From NCBI GenBank assembly GCA_023413185.1, contig JAEZQD010000085.1, positions 1 to 59,105 of the forward strand: a DNA stretch of 59,105 nucleotides, written 5' to 3'. A program made the translations under genes and the position numbers. The notes below the pieces were generated by a model. It saw only the letters and a program-made list of their open reading frames with translations. It ran no database searches and was not told the DNA's origin. Shown piece by piece: positions 35,420 to 44,687 of the stretch (position 1 is its first letter; each line of letters opens with the position of its first letter). The DNA comes from Bacillota bacterium (GTDB taxonomy: Bacteria > Bacillota > Clostridia > Oscillospirales > Ruminococcaceae).

Positions 35420-35920
35420 ATGCTAGACATCATACTATCCCGCAGAAGCATACGACGCTACACCGACCAGCCCGTAGACCCTGCGTTGATGGAACAGATT
35501 TTGAGAGCGGGTATGGCTGCACCCAGCGCGTGCAACGGTCAGCCGTGGCATTTTGTGTTGGTGACCGACCGTGCGGTGCTCGATGCCATACCGACCATAC
35601 ACCCGTACGCAAGCATGGTGCGCAGCGCTTCGTTTGCCATCGTCGTGTGCGCGGACAACACGGGCGAGGTGGCAGGCTACTGGGTGCAGGACTGCTCCGC
35701 CGCCACCGAAAATATGCTGCTTGCGGCGCACAGCCTGGGTCTTGGCGGGGTATGGCTGGGTGTTCACCCCCGCCCCGAGCGCGTGGAGCCTGTGAAGAAG
35801 CTGTTTGCCCTGCCTGAGCATATCTCGCCCCTGTGCATCCTGCCGTTTGGCTACCCCGCAGAGCACAAGGAGCCGTCCGACCGATACGACCCCGCGCGGG
35901 TACACAATAACCGTTGGTAG
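35420..35920 (+). CDS. Nitroreductase family FMN oxidoreductase
   Basis: 166 residues. The start LDIILSRRSIRRYTDQPV is the FMN phosphate-binding SRRSxR motif; APSACNGQPWHFV is the second family mark, and GLGGVWLGVHP is the usual Gly-rich turn near the C-terminus. It reduces nitro or quinone compounds or acts as a flavin hydride donor; substrate not predictable. AGGGGGAAT precedes the ATG. It follows hflX by 60 bases and ends at a terminator. Confidence 0.85.
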   Translation: MLDIILSRRSIRRYTDQPVDPALMEQILRAGMAAPSACNGQPWHFVLVTDRAVLDAIPTIHPYASMVRSASFAIVVCADNTGEVAGYWVQDCSAATENMLLAAHSLGLGGVWLGVHPRPERVEPVKKLFALPEHISPLCILPFGYPAEHKEPSDRYDPARVHNNRW

Positions 35921-35964
35921 GCACCTACGGCAGATAGAATATTGATATAAGTCAATATAACCGC

Positions 35965-36008
35965 AAAGCGGGAGTTCCCATGACAAAACCATGGGGATTC
36001 CCGCTTTT
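35965..36008. terminator. Intrinsic terminator between nitroreductase and fabD
   Basis: Stem aaagcgggagttcccatg with complement at 35990-36004, flanked by T-run and A-run, so bidirectional. A perfect ATATTGA/TCAATAT inverted repeat lies just before it (35939-35958). Confidence 0.85.
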
Positions 36009-36049
36009 TATACATCCTTCTTATGTCGGCATCGGCTGTGTTTTGCAGG

Positions 36050-36973
36050 CTAGCCTTTGAGTGCCTGCGCCGCCTTTTCCAGCGACGAGAGGTCCTCGAT
36101 GTTGTACGCACCGCTGCCGCGCAGCGTCTTCTTTACAAAGCCGGTAAGCGTCTTGCCCGGACCCAGCTCCAGATACGCGTCGATACCGTCTGCCGCCATC
36201 GCACTCAGCTCATCGGTAAAGCGAACGGGGGAGACGAGGTGTGCGGTAAGGTATGCGGGCAGGTCGCCAAGCTCTGCCACGCGCGCACCCGTTACGTTGG
36301 AATAAAAGGCGGTCTTCGGCTGACAATAGGATAGACCGCTGAGGAAAGACGAAAACTCCTTTGCGGCACCCTCCATCAGCCTTGAATGAAATGCCGCGCT
36401 CACATTCAGGCGTATCACCCTTGCGCCCATGCCCGAAAGCGTGTCTGCGGCCGCGCGGGCGGCGGGTTCCTCGCCCGCTATGACGGTCTGGGCGGTGCTG
36501 TTAAAATTAACGGGCAGAACGTAGCCGTCCGTGTTTTCGCATACGGAGGAGATCTCACGGGCGGTGCTCCCGATGATCGCGTACATGGCGCCGCCCGCGG
36601 CATCCGCCGCACTTTGCATCGCCTTCGCGCGCGCGTCTATGATGCGAAAGCCGGTTTTTGCGTCAAACACACCGCATGCCGTCAGCGCCGCGTATTCGCC
36701 CAGCGAGTGCCCCGCACAAGCTGCGGGTGTAATGCCGTGTTCCTGCGCCGCCGTCAGCGATGCCAGCGACATGGCGTAGATCAGCGGCTGCGCAACGGCG
36801 GTTCTTGCAATCTCAGCCTCATCCCCCTCAAACGAAAGCGCCGCAAGGTCGTAGCCCAGCACCTCGTTTGCGGTTTTGTACAGTGCGCGCACACTGGCAA
36901 ACGCATCGTACAGCGTGCGCCCCATGCCGGGATACTGTGCACCCTGACCCGAGAACAAAAAAGCAATTTTCAT
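36050..36973 (-). CDS. fabD: Malonyl-CoA:ACP transacylase
   Basis: 307 residues, loading malonate onto ACP for fatty-acid elongation. GQGAQYPGMG (oxyanion), catalytic Ser90 in GHSLGEY and His196 in FHSRLM are all present. AAGGAG is about 10 bases before the ATG. It is divergent from the main fab-acc operon, separated by 356 bases that hold TGAAC repeats, so both units could share a regulator. Confidence 0.94.
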   Translation of the reverse strand: MKIAFLFSGQGAQYPGMGRTLYDAFASVRALYKTANEVLGYDLAALSFEGDEAEIARTAVAQPLIYAMSLASLTAAQEHGITPAACAGHSLGEYAALTACGVFDAKTGFRIIDARAKAMQSAADAAGGAMYAIIGSTAREISSVCENTDGYVLPVNFNSTAQTVIAGEEPAARAAADTLSGMGARVIRLNVSAAFHSRLMEGAAKEFSSFLSGLSYCQPKTAFYSNVTGARVAELGDLPAYLTAHLVSPVRFTDELSAMAADGIDAYLELGPGKTLTGFVKKTLRGSGAYNIEDLSSLEKAAQALKG

Positions 36974-37014
36974 AGTTACTACTCCTTAAAACTAGAGAAA
37001 ACGCCCAAGTTAAA

Positions 37015-37050
37015 TGAACAAATTGTTAACTAATTGAACAAAAAATGAAC
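37015..37050. repeat. Three TGAAC direct repeats in the fabD/fabH intergenic region
   Basis: TGAAC at 37015-37019, 37035-37039 and 37046-37050, around a GTTAAC palindrome, with the inverted form GTTCA at 37092-37096. The AT-rich block overlaps where a fabD promoter would sit. It may be an operator; no fapR or fabT is in the window, and it does not match the FapR consensus I know. Confidence 0.45.
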
Positions 37051-37100
37051 TAAGTGTCGAAAAGTTATGAATTGGGCAGGACAGTTTAACAGTTCATTCA

Positions 37101-37129
37101 TTGACTTTACGGGTTATCCTCTCTAAAAT
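37101..37129 (+). promoter_or_regulatory. Promoter of the fab-acc operon
   Basis: TTGACT (37101-37106), 17 bases, TAAAAT (37124-37129). The start site near 37136 leaves a leader of about 194 bases before fabH. Confidence 0.75.
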
Positions 37130-37135
37130 TGGGGT

Positions 37136-37329
37136 ATCATAATGGCAAAAAAGCTGTGGGCGGTGTTTGTTTTTGCCGACGCAACCACGCAGTTGCGGCG
37201 GCTTCGTAAACGTTATAACACACAACACGCCCTGATGGCAAGCAAAAAAAAATGGCGTTTTAGTTTTCTGGCAGGTTCACACATCAGGGCTGCCAAAACG
37301 GATTTTTTAATTAGGAAGGAAGCTCGCTC
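37136..37329 (+). other. Structured leader of the fabH operon
   Basis: About 194 bases between the promoter and fabH. It holds a 9-bp inverted repeat GCCCTGATG (37229-37237)/CATCAGGGC (37282-37290) enclosing 44 bases. A 63-codon frame from ATG 37142 spans it and ends with TGA overlapping the fabH ATG, but its only SD-like GGGG lies upstream of the predicted transcript start, so I treat it as leader. It could be a regulatory RNA or a coupled basic micro-protein. Confidence 0.4.
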
Positions 37330-38331
37330 ATGATAAGTAACTGCGGAATACGCATTCTGGGTACGGGCAGCTTTACCCCATCCATCGTGGTGCGCAATGA
37401 GGATTTTACCCGCATTGTGGACACCTCGGACGAATGGATTACCAAACGAACCGGTATGCAAAAGAGATATCTTTCGGCAGGCGAGCCCACATGGTATCTC
37501 GGGGTACAGGCGGCAAAGGCGGCGATAGAGGATGCAAAGCTTGACCCGCGGGACATTGACCTCGTGCTGTTTACCACCGTTGTCCCCGATTTTTACACCC
37601 CCTCGATGTCCTGCATTGCCGCGCGGGAGCTTGGCATAAGGGATGCCGCATGCGCCGACCTAAACAGCGCCTGTACCGGCTTTATCTATGCACTGGATGT
37701 CGCTTGGCGTTACCTTGCCACCGACGGTGCAAAAAACGTGCTCATCATCTCGTCGGAGCGGTTATCCGCAATCACCGACTATACCGACCGTTCCACCTGC
37801 GTGCTGTTCGGCGACGGGGCGGGGGCGTGTGTGGTAACTAAACACAGCTCATTATTCTCCTCCTTTCTTTCTTCCGACAGCGCGGGGGCAGACCTGTTGT
37901 TTGCCCGTGCGCGTCGGCAGAGTCATCCGTTTTGCAATGAACAAAACGCGGTATCAATACCCGATGGCTTTGGCGACAAGACCGAAAAGTTTTGTATGGA
38001 CGGCAAGGAGGTCTATAAATTCGCTACCCGTGTCATGCCCGAATCGGTTGAAACGGTATGCGCAAAGGCAGACCTTACAGTGGACCAGCTTGACATGATT
38101 GTGCCGCATCAGGCAAACATCCGCATTGTGGAGACAGCGGCGCAAAAGCTGAATATTCAAAGGGAAAAGATCTTTTGCAACGTCGAAAAGTACGGCAACA
38201 CCTCAAGCGCCAGCATCCCCATTGCGCTGGACGAACTAAACCGCGAAGGCAGGCTAAAGCGCGGCGACCGCGTTTGTGCCGTCGGCTTTGGCGGCGGGCT
38301 TACCTACGGCGCGGCACTGTTTGAGTGGTAA
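37330..38331 (+). CDS. fabH: Beta-ketoacyl-ACP synthase III
   Basis: 333 residues, starting fatty-acid chains from acetyl- or branched acyl-CoA. Catalytic triad Cys115 (NSACTGF), His260 (VPHQANIRI) and Asn290 (YGNTSSAS). GGAAGG lies about 11 bases before the ATG. First gene of the operon; fabK follows after 47 bases. Confidence 0.95.
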   Translation: MISNCGIRILGTGSFTPSIVVRNEDFTRIVDTSDEWITKRTGMQKRYLSAGEPTWYLGVQAAKAAIEDAKLDPRDIDLVLFTTVVPDFYTPSMSCIAARELGIRDAACADLNSACTGFIYALDVAWRYLATDGAKNVLIISSERLSAITDYTDRSTCVLFGDGAGACVVTKHSSLFSSFLSSDSAGADLLFARARRQSHPFCNEQNAVSIPDGFGDKTEKFCMDGKEVYKFATRVMPESVETVCAKADLTVDQLDMIVPHQANIRIVETAAQKLNIQREKIFCNVEKYGNTSSASIPIALDELNREGRLKRGDRVCAVGFGGGLTYGAALFEW

Positions 38332-38378
38332 ATGATTCTTTCAATATATAGCGTTCCGTGAAAGGACCGGTGAAACAG

Positions 38379-39335
38379 ATGATGAAAACACGGCTAACCG
38401 AGCTTTTGGGGATACAGTACCCCATCGTTCAGGGCGGCATGGCATGGGTGGCGGATGCAAATCTTGCGTCTGCCGTCAGCAACGCGGGCGGTTTGGGTCT
38501 TGTTGCCGCCGCAAACGCACCCGTAGAGGTGGTGCGCGAGCAGATTAGAAAAACCAAGCAGATGACCGACAAGCCCTTTGGCGTCAACATTATGCTGATG
38601 TCCCCTTTTGCCGAGGAGATTGCCCGTCTTGTCATTGACGAGGGCGTAAAGGTGGTAACCACCGGCGCGGGCAACCCCGGCAAGTATATGGAGGCATGGA
38701 AGGCGGCGGGCATTGTGGTCATACCCGTTATCCCTTCGGTGGGGCTTGCCAAGCGCATGGAGCGCGCGGGCGCGGACGCCGTAGTGGCGGAGGGCTGCGA
38801 GTCGGGCGGGCACATCGGTGAGATGACCACCATGGCGCTGCTGCCGCAGGTGTGCGATGCGGTGGGCATACCCGTTATCGCCGCGGGCGGCATTGCGGAT
38901 GGGCGCGGTCTTGCGGCGGCTCTGATATTGGGCGCGCAGGGCGCACAGATTGGCACGGTGCTGCTTGCCACAGATGAGTGCAACATCCATCAAAACTACA
39001 AAAACATGGTGGTCGAGGCAAAGGACACTGACACCGCCGTGACGGGCAGGGCGGTCGGCAGACCGGCGCGTGCCGTGAAGAACCGCTTTACCCGCCGCAT
39101 CAACGACCTAGAGAAAACGGGCGTTTCGGCGGATGAGCTGGAGGAAGCGATGGTCGGCTCACTGCGCAAGGCGGCGATGGAGGGCGACACCGAGAACGGC
39201 GCGTTTATGGCGGGGCAGATCTCCGGCATGGTGTGCGCGGTGCGTCCCGTTAAGGATGTCATCACCGGCATCTGCGAAGGAGCCGCGCAGTATATCAAGC
39301 ACAGCGAGGGATTGCGGGGTGTGAGCTTTGAGTAA
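38379..39335 (+). CDS. fabK: Enoyl-ACP reductase II, FMN-dependent
   Basis: 318 residues of the nitronate monooxygenase/FabK barrel family. YPIVQGGMAWVADANLASAVSNAGGLG is the flavin-site opening; EGCESGGHIG and AAGGIADGRG follow. It reduces enoyl-ACP with NADH in place of FabI, consistent with triclosan-resistant Firmicutes. The ATG at 38379 (or 38382) has AAAGGA upstream; a GTG at 38358 overlaps that site. It overlaps fabG by eight bases. Confidence 0.93.
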   Translation: MMKTRLTELLGIQYPIVQGGMAWVADANLASAVSNAGGLGLVAAANAPVEVVREQIRKTKQMTDKPFGVNIMLMSPFAEEIARLVIDEGVKVVTTGAGNPGKYMEAWKAAGIVVIPVIPSVGLAKRMERAGADAVVAEGCESGGHIGEMTTMALLPQVCDAVGIPVIAAGGIADGRGLAAALILGAQGAQIGTVLLATDECNIHQNYKNMVVEAKDTDTAVTGRAVGRPARAVKNRFTRRINDLEKTGVSADELEEAMVGSLRKAAMEGDTENGAFMAGQISGMVCAVRPVKDVITGICEGAAQYIKHSEGLRGVSFE

Positions 39336-40071
39336 GACGGTAATGGTAACGGGCGCAAACAGAGGCATCGGTGCGGCAGTGTCGGTTTATCTTGCAAGCA
39401 AGGGCTACGATATCGCGCTCATCTGCCGCTCCCAAAAAAGCGCCGAGGGCGACGGGGAACGGGTTGCCGAGCAGTGCAGGGCGCATGGCGTAACCGCCGC
39501 GTGCTTTGTGTGCGACGTGTCGGATTTTGCTGCCTGTGCCGATACGGTAGCTGCCGTGAAAGAACGCTTTGGCACGATTGACGTACTGGTCAACAACGCG
39601 GGCATTACCCGCGACGGGCTGCTTGTACGCATGAAGGAGGAGCAGTTTGACGAGGTGATTGCCGCAAACCTCAAGGGCGCGTTTAACATGCTGCGCCATG
39701 TGGGCGCAGTGATGATGAAGCAGAAGAGCGGGCGCATCGTCAACGTTTCCTCGGTGGCGGGGCTGTACGGCAACGCGGGGCAGGTGAACTACTCGGCGAG
39801 CAAGGCGGGGCTTATCGGCATGACGATGTCCGCCGCAAAGGAGCTTGCACCCAGAGGTATTACCGTTAACGCGGTTGCGCCGGGCTTTATCGAGACCGAT
39901 ATGACCGACGCGCTGCCCGAAAGCGTAAAGGAAAAGGTACTTGCGGCAATCCCGATGGCGCGGTACGGTAAGCCGGATGAGGTCGCCTCGGTCATTGCGT
40001 TTTTGGCGTCGGACGAAGCATCCTACGTCACGGGTCAGGTGCTTGCCATCGACGGCGCACTGATGATGTAA
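39328..40071 (+). CDS. fabG: 3-oxoacyl-ACP reductase
   Basis: 247-residue short-chain dehydrogenase. NADP loop TGANRGIG (8-15), NNAG (89-92), catalytic Ser142, Tyr155 and Lys159 (YSASK). The start is a TTG at 39328 overlapping the end of fabK, with GGGGTG shortly upstream, so translation is coupled. Confidence 0.94.
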   Translation: MSKTVMVTGANRGIGAAVSVYLASKGYDIALICRSQKSAEGDGERVAEQCRAHGVTAACFVCDVSDFAACADTVAAVKERFGTIDVLVNNAGITRDGLLVRMKEEQFDEVIAANLKGAFNMLRHVGAVMMKQKSGRIVNVSSVAGLYGNAGQVNYSASKAGLIGMTMSAAKELAPRGITVNAVAPGFIETDMTDALPESVKEKVLAAIPMARYGKPDEVASVIAFLASDEASYVTGQVLAIDGALMM

Positions 40072-40107
40072 TAAAAAACTCCACGATAAAACAAGGGGGA
40101 ATCACCG

Positions 40108-41349
40108 ATGAAGCGTGTGGTCATTACCGGCATGGGGGCGCTAACCTCACTGGGCAAGGATACCGACGCCTTTTGGCAGAGCATCAAGGCGGGTCGTCAC
40201 GGCATATCCGCGATAGAGGGGTTTGACACGACGGACTATCAGGCAACGCTTGCCGCCGAAATCAAGAACTTTGACCCCGTCGCATACGGTATAGAGAAAA
40301 AAGAGGCGCGGCGCATGGACCGCTACTGCCAGTTTGCGATGGCGGCAACCGGCATGGCCATTGCCGACTGCGGCACCGAATTTGCGGACGACGACCCCTT
40401 TCGCATCGGGGTAATCGTCAGCTCGGGCATCGGCGGTATGCAGACCAACAGCGACGAGAACAAGAAGCTGTTTGAAAAGGGACCAAAGCGCATCTCGCCG
40501 TTTTATGTGCCGATGATTATTGCCAATATGGCGTCGGGCATGATAGCGATGCGCTATGGGTTTAAGGGCAGCGCCACCTGCATCGTCACCGCGTGCGCCA
40601 CAAGCGCGGATTCACTCGGCGCGGCGTTTCGCTCAATCAAGCACGGGTACCACGATGTGATGATAGCGGGCGGTGCGGAGGCGGCAATCATCCCGATATC
40701 GATCGCGGGCTTTTCAAACATGATGGCGCTCTCCACCGCGAAAGACCCCGACCGCGCGTCCATTCCCTTTGATAAGCAGCGCGACGGCTTTATTATGGGC
40801 GACGGCGCGGGTGTGCTTATACTCGAGGAGCTGGAGCACGCCAAGGCGCGCGGTGCGAGGATTTACGCCGAGATAACGGGCTACGGCTCTACCAACGACG
40901 CGTACCATATCACAAGCCCCGACCCCGACGGCGAGGGAGCCGCGCAGGCAATGCGCTTTGCCATGCAGGAGAGCGGGCTTACCCCGAAGGATATCGGCTA
41001 CATCAACGCCCACGGTACCTCGACCCCACTAAACGACAAGTTTGAAACGGCTGCCATTAAAAAGGCACTGGGCGAGGACGCCTACACCACCCCAATCAGC
41101 TCCACCAAAAGCATGACGGGGCATCTGCTGGGCGGCGCGGGCGGCGTGGAGGCGATTGTGTGTGCGCTCTCGCTGCGCGACGGCATCATTCCGCCCACCG
41201 CAGGCTACCGCGAGAAGGATGAGGAGTGCGACCTTGACTATGTGACCGAGGGCGCGCGAACGGCAGACATCAAGGCGGCGCTTTCCAACTCATTGGGCTT
41301 TGGCGGGCACAACGCAGCGCTCTGCCTGAAGAAGTACGAGAACTCGTAA
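40108..41349 (+). CDS. fabF: Beta-ketoacyl-ACP synthase II
   Basis: 413 residues, chain-elongating condensing enzyme. Catalytic Cys163 (VTACATS), His302 (NAHGTSTPLND), Lys334 and His339 (STKSMTGHLLGG). AAGGGGGAA precedes the ATG. Confidence 0.96.
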   Translation: MKRVVITGMGALTSLGKDTDAFWQSIKAGRHGISAIEGFDTTDYQATLAAEIKNFDPVAYGIEKKEARRMDRYCQFAMAATGMAIADCGTEFADDDPFRIGVIVSSGIGGMQTNSDENKKLFEKGPKRISPFYVPMIIANMASGMIAMRYGFKGSATCIVTACATSADSLGAAFRSIKHGYHDVMIAGGAEAAIIPISIAGFSNMMALSTAKDPDRASIPFDKQRDGFIMGDGAGVLILEELEHAKARGARIYAEITGYGSTNDAYHITSPDPDGEGAAQAMRFAMQESGLTPKDIGYINAHGTSTPLNDKFETAAIKKALGEDAYTTPISSTKSMTGHLLGGAGGVEAIVCALSLRDGIIPPTAGYREKDEECDLDYVTEGARTADIKAALSNSLGFGGHNAALCLKKYENS

Positions 41350-41397
41350 ACAATATACGCGTTATGTCGCCGGACTAAGGCGAGACGGAGGATTTAT

Positions 41398-41880
41398 ATG
41401 CAAGCATCAAAGCCAACCATCGAGCATATCAAAGAACTGGTCAGCCACTTTGCGAGCAGCGGGCTTGGCTCCTTTACGATGCAGGACGGCGATTTTTTGC
41501 TGCGCCTCGAGAGCGACGCCGCCGCTGCGGCACACGGTGCGGCGCAGCCCGCCCCGGTAGTACCGGCGGCAGCTCCCGCCAAGGACTGTGCGCCAAAGGC
41601 GGACGCAGTGCAGCAGGCGGAGTCGCCCGTGCCCTGCCAGCCCGAGGGCACCGTGGTCACGGCACCCGTGGTGGGTACATTTTTCCGCGCGCCCTCACCC
41701 GATAAGCCGCCCTTTGTGACCGAGGGGCAGAAGGTGAAGAAGGGCGACGTGCTGTTTATCATCGAGTCGATGAAGCTGATGAACGAGATTCAGAGCGAAT
41801 GCGACGGCACGGTGGGCAAGATACTGGTTCAGGACGGACAGGGCGTGGAGTTTGGTCAGCCGCTTCTTACGCTGACATAA
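41398..41880 (+). CDS. accB: Acetyl-CoA carboxylase biotin carboxyl carrier protein
   Basis: 160 residues: N-terminal helical segment, a flexible Ala/Pro-rich linker (about 41-80), and the C-terminal biotinyl domain with Lys126 in ESMKLMNEI as biotin site. GGAGG is seven bases before the ATG. Its place between fabF and fabZ is the common Firmicute order. Confidence 0.95.
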   Translation: MQASKPTIEHIKELVSHFASSGLGSFTMQDGDFLLRLESDAAAAAHGAAQPAPVVPAAAPAKDCAPKADAVQQAESPVPCQPEGTVVTAPVVGTFFRAPSPDKPPFVTEGQKVKKGDVLFIIESMKLMNEIQSECDGTVGKILVQDGQGVEFGQPLLTLT

Positions 41881-41928
41881 ACGTACCGCAATACATTTTC
41901 ATCGCCTCAGGGCGGGAGGGAGGCAGCG

Positions 41929-42360
41929 ATGCCGCTGTTAAACAAAGAGCAGATTATGGAGATTATCCCCCACCGCGACCCGTTCCTGCTCATCGACGAG
42001 GTTGAGGAGCTGGAGCCCGGTGTACGCGCCGTTGCAATCAAGCACATTAAGCCGGACGAGGACTGGTTTCGCGGGCATTTTCCCGACCACCCCGTGGTGC
42101 CGGGTGTATTAATTGTCGAGATGCTGGCGCAGGCGGGTGCCGTGTGCGCGCTGTCGCTGCCCGAAAACCGCGGACGTATCGCCTTTTTTACGGGCATTGA
42201 CGGGGTGAAGATTCGCCGTCAGGTGCTGCCGGGCGATACCCTTCGGCTGGAGGTCGAGCTCATCAAGCTGCGCTCGCAGGCGGGTGTGGGCAGGGCGGTT
42301 GCCACCGTAAACGGGGAGCGTGCCGTAAGCGGCGAGCTGACGTTTATGTTCACAAAGTGA
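41929..42360 (+). CDS. fabZ: 3-hydroxyacyl-ACP dehydratase
   Basis: 143-residue hot-dog fold dehydratase. Catalytic His50 in RGHFPDHPVVPGV and Glu64 in VEMLAQAG. GGGAGGGAGG precedes the ATG. Supplies enoyl-ACP for FabK. Confidence 0.95.
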   Translation: MPLLNKEQIMEIIPHRDPFLLIDEVEELEPGVRAVAIKHIKPDEDWFRGHFPDHPVVPGVLIVEMLAQAGAVCALSLPENRGRIAFFTGIDGVKIRRQVLPGDTLRLEVELIKLRSQAGVGRAVATVNGERAVSGELTFMFTK

Positions 42361-42400
42361 TTTTTTTGGCAAAAGAAGCCGGAAAGGCATGGTCATACAG

Positions 42401-43756
42401 ATGTTTGAGAAGGTGCTTATCGCAAACCGCGGCGAGATTGCCGTTCGCATCATTCGCGCCTGCAGGGAGCTTGGCATCCGCACCGTGGCGGTGTTTTCGC
42501 AGCCCGACCGCAGCGCGTTGCACGCAAAGATAGCCGACGAGGCGGTGTGCATCGGTCCCGCCGCAACCAAGGACAGCTACCTAAACACCAAGGCGATCCT
42601 CGCGGCATGCGAGCTGACGGGAGCGGACGCGGTGCACCCCGGGTTTGGGTTTTTATCCGAGAACGCGGCGTTTGCGCGGCTGTGCGAAACCTGCGGCGTA
42701 GCGTTTGTGGGTCCCACCCCCGACGCGATGGAGCGCATGGGTGATAAATCGCGCGCGAAAAAGACGATGACGCAGGCGGGCGTGCCGGTTATCCCCGGCT
42801 CGGCGGGTGCCGTAAAAACGCTGGACGAGGCACGGGCGGCGGCTGCGCTTACGGGCTATCCGCTTTTGATTAAGGCGGCGGCGGGCGGCGGCGGACGCGG
42901 CATACGACGGGTAAACAGCGAGTGTGAGCTTGAGCCGCAGATGACGGCGGCGGCAAACGAGGCAAAGCTGTTTTTTGGCGACGACGCGGTGTACATCGAA
43001 AAGCTGCTCATTAACCCAAGACATATCGAGATACAGATTTTAGCCGACCATTACGGCAACTGCATTTATCTTGGCGAGCGCGACTGCTCACTGCAGCGGC
43101 GCAACCAGAAGATATTAGAGGAATCGCCCTCGCCGTCCCCCCTGATGACCCCCGAACTGCGCAGCGCCATGGGCAACGCGGCGGTTAAAGCGGCACAGGT
43201 GGTGGGCTACCGCAACGCGGGCACCATCGAGTTTTTGGTAGACGACACGGGTGCTTTCTACTTTATGGAGATGAACACCCGCATACAGGTGGAGCACCCG
43301 ATTACCGAGCTGGTGACAGGGGTTGACCTTGTGAAAAAGCAGCTTGAGATTGCATCGGGCGAGCCGCTTACAATGACCCAGGACGATATTCGCATAACGG
43401 GACATGCGATAGAATGCCGCATTAATGCGGAAAACCCCGATAAGGGCTTTCGTCCTTCGCCGGGGCGCATCGTATCGCTGCACATGCCGGGGGGACCCGG
43501 AATCCGCATTGACAGCGCGGTGTATCAGGGCTATGAGATCACACCGCATTACGATTCGATGATAGCAAAGCTGATTGCCTATGCCCCCACGCGGGAGCAG
43601 GCGGTGCGTAAGATGCGCTGCGCGCTTGCCGAGTTTATTGTAGACGGGGTAGACACCAATATCGACTTTCAGCTTGCGTTGTTAAAAAAACCCGACGTTG
43701 AGGCGGGCAGCTACGACATCGGCTATTTAACAAGGCTGCTTGAGCAAAACAATTAG
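42401..43756 (+). CDS. accC: Acetyl-CoA carboxylase biotin carboxylase subunit
   Basis: 451-residue ATP-grasp enzyme carboxylating biotin on AccB. FEKVLIANRGEIAVRIIRACRE opening, the glycine-rich AAAGGGGRGIR loop over ATP, EMNTRIQVEHPITE active-site stretch and the C-terminal RPSPGRI. The ATG at 42401 gives the usual family start; ATG 42389 is one base from GGAAAGG. Confidence 0.95.
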   Translation: MFEKVLIANRGEIAVRIIRACRELGIRTVAVFSQPDRSALHAKIADEAVCIGPAATKDSYLNTKAILAACELTGADAVHPGFGFLSENAAFARLCETCGVAFVGPTPDAMERMGDKSRAKKTMTQAGVPVIPGSAGAVKTLDEARAAAALTGYPLLIKAAAGGGGRGIRRVNSECELEPQMTAAANEAKLFFGDDAVYIEKLLINPRHIEIQILADHYGNCIYLGERDCSLQRRNQKILEESPSPSPLMTPELRSAMGNAAVKAAQVVGYRNAGTIEFLVDDTGAFYFMEMNTRIQVEHPITELVTGVDLVKKQLEIASGEPLTMTQDDIRITGHAIECRINAENPDKGFRPSPGRIVSLHMPGGPGIRIDSAVYQGYEITPHYDSMIAKLIAYAPTREQAVRKMRCALAEFIVDGVDTNIDFQLALLKKPDVEAGSYDIGYLTRLLEQNN

Positions 43757-43789
43757 CAACCCACACAAAAGGGTAGTGAGGAGAACACC

Positions 43790-44683
43790 ATGCTGGAAGA
43801 CCTTTTTCAACAGGTAAAGGCGCGCTTTGCCGACGAAGCAGCAACGCCTGGCATCCTGCGCGGCAAAAGCAGGGCAAACATCCCGTCGGGGCTGTTGTTT
43901 CAGTGCCCGCGCTGCCGCGCTGTGGAGTTTGCCGAAAATTTTGAACGTTCGGGCAGGGTGTGCACCAAGTGTTCCTACCACGCCCGCCTTACCGCCGCAC
44001 AGCGGCTTGCGGCAACGGCGGATGAAAACAGCTTTGTTGAGTATGATAGGAATATGCAAAGCAAAAACCCCATAGAGTTTAAGGGATATGAGGCGCGCCT
44101 AAAGGAGTTGCGAGCAAAGACGGGGCTAAACGACGCTATTGTAACGGGCAGATGCACCATAGGCGGCGAGCCGTGCGTACTGGGCGTGATGGACTCGCAC
44201 TTTATGATGGCGTCTATGGGCTCGGTGGTGGGCGAGAAGATCGCACGCGCGTTTGAACGCGCGACGGAGGAGCGCCTGCCCGTTATCCTTTTTACGGCGT
44301 CGGGCGGTGCGCGGATGCAAGAGGGCATTGTATCGCTGATGCAGATGGCTAAAACCTCCGCGGCGGCGGCACGCCACAGTGCACAGGGCAACCTGTACAT
44401 TACCGTTCTCACCGACCCCACAACAGGCGGCGTAACCGCAAGCTTTGCGATGCTGGGGGATATCATCATCGCCGAGCCGAAGGTGCTGGTGGGCTTTGCG
44501 GGGCGCAGGGTGATTGAGGCGACCATCAAGCAGCACCTGCCCGATGAGTTTCAGTCCGCCGAGTTTTTGCTCTCCCACGGATTTGTGGACATGATTACCC
44601 CGCGCAGCGAGATGCGCGACACCTTAGCGCACCTGCTGCGGCTGCATTGTCCGCGGCACAGCATGCAAAGGGGGCAGGGATAA
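43790..44683 (+). CDS. accD: Acetyl-CoA carboxylase carboxyltransferase beta subunit
   Basis: 297 residues. A zinc ribbon with Cys39, Cys42, Cys58 and Cys61 precedes a crotonase-fold carboxyltransferase domain carrying TASGGARMQEG and DPTTGGVTASFAMLGDI. GAGGAG precedes the ATG. Four bases separate it from accA, ensuring paired synthesis of the two subunits. Confidence 0.95.
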   Translation: MLEDLFQQVKARFADEAATPGILRGKSRANIPSGLLFQCPRCRAVEFAENFERSGRVCTKCSYHARLTAAQRLAATADENSFVEYDRNMQSKNPIEFKGYEARLKELRAKTGLNDAIVTGRCTIGGEPCVLGVMDSHFMMASMGSVVGEKIARAFERATEERLPVILFTASGGARMQEGIVSLMQMAKTSAAAARHSAQGNLYITVLTDPTTGGVTASFAMLGDIIIAEPKVLVGFAGRRVIEATIKQHLPDEFQSAEFLLSHGFVDMITPRSEMRDTLAHLLRLHCPRHSMQRGQG

Positions 44684-44687
44684 ACGT

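Noticed and set aside
37142..37333. 63-codon basic frame before fabH as a protein gene
   Set aside because: Its SD-like GGGG would lie upstream of the predicted transcript start; kept as a leader feature and finding rather than a CDS.
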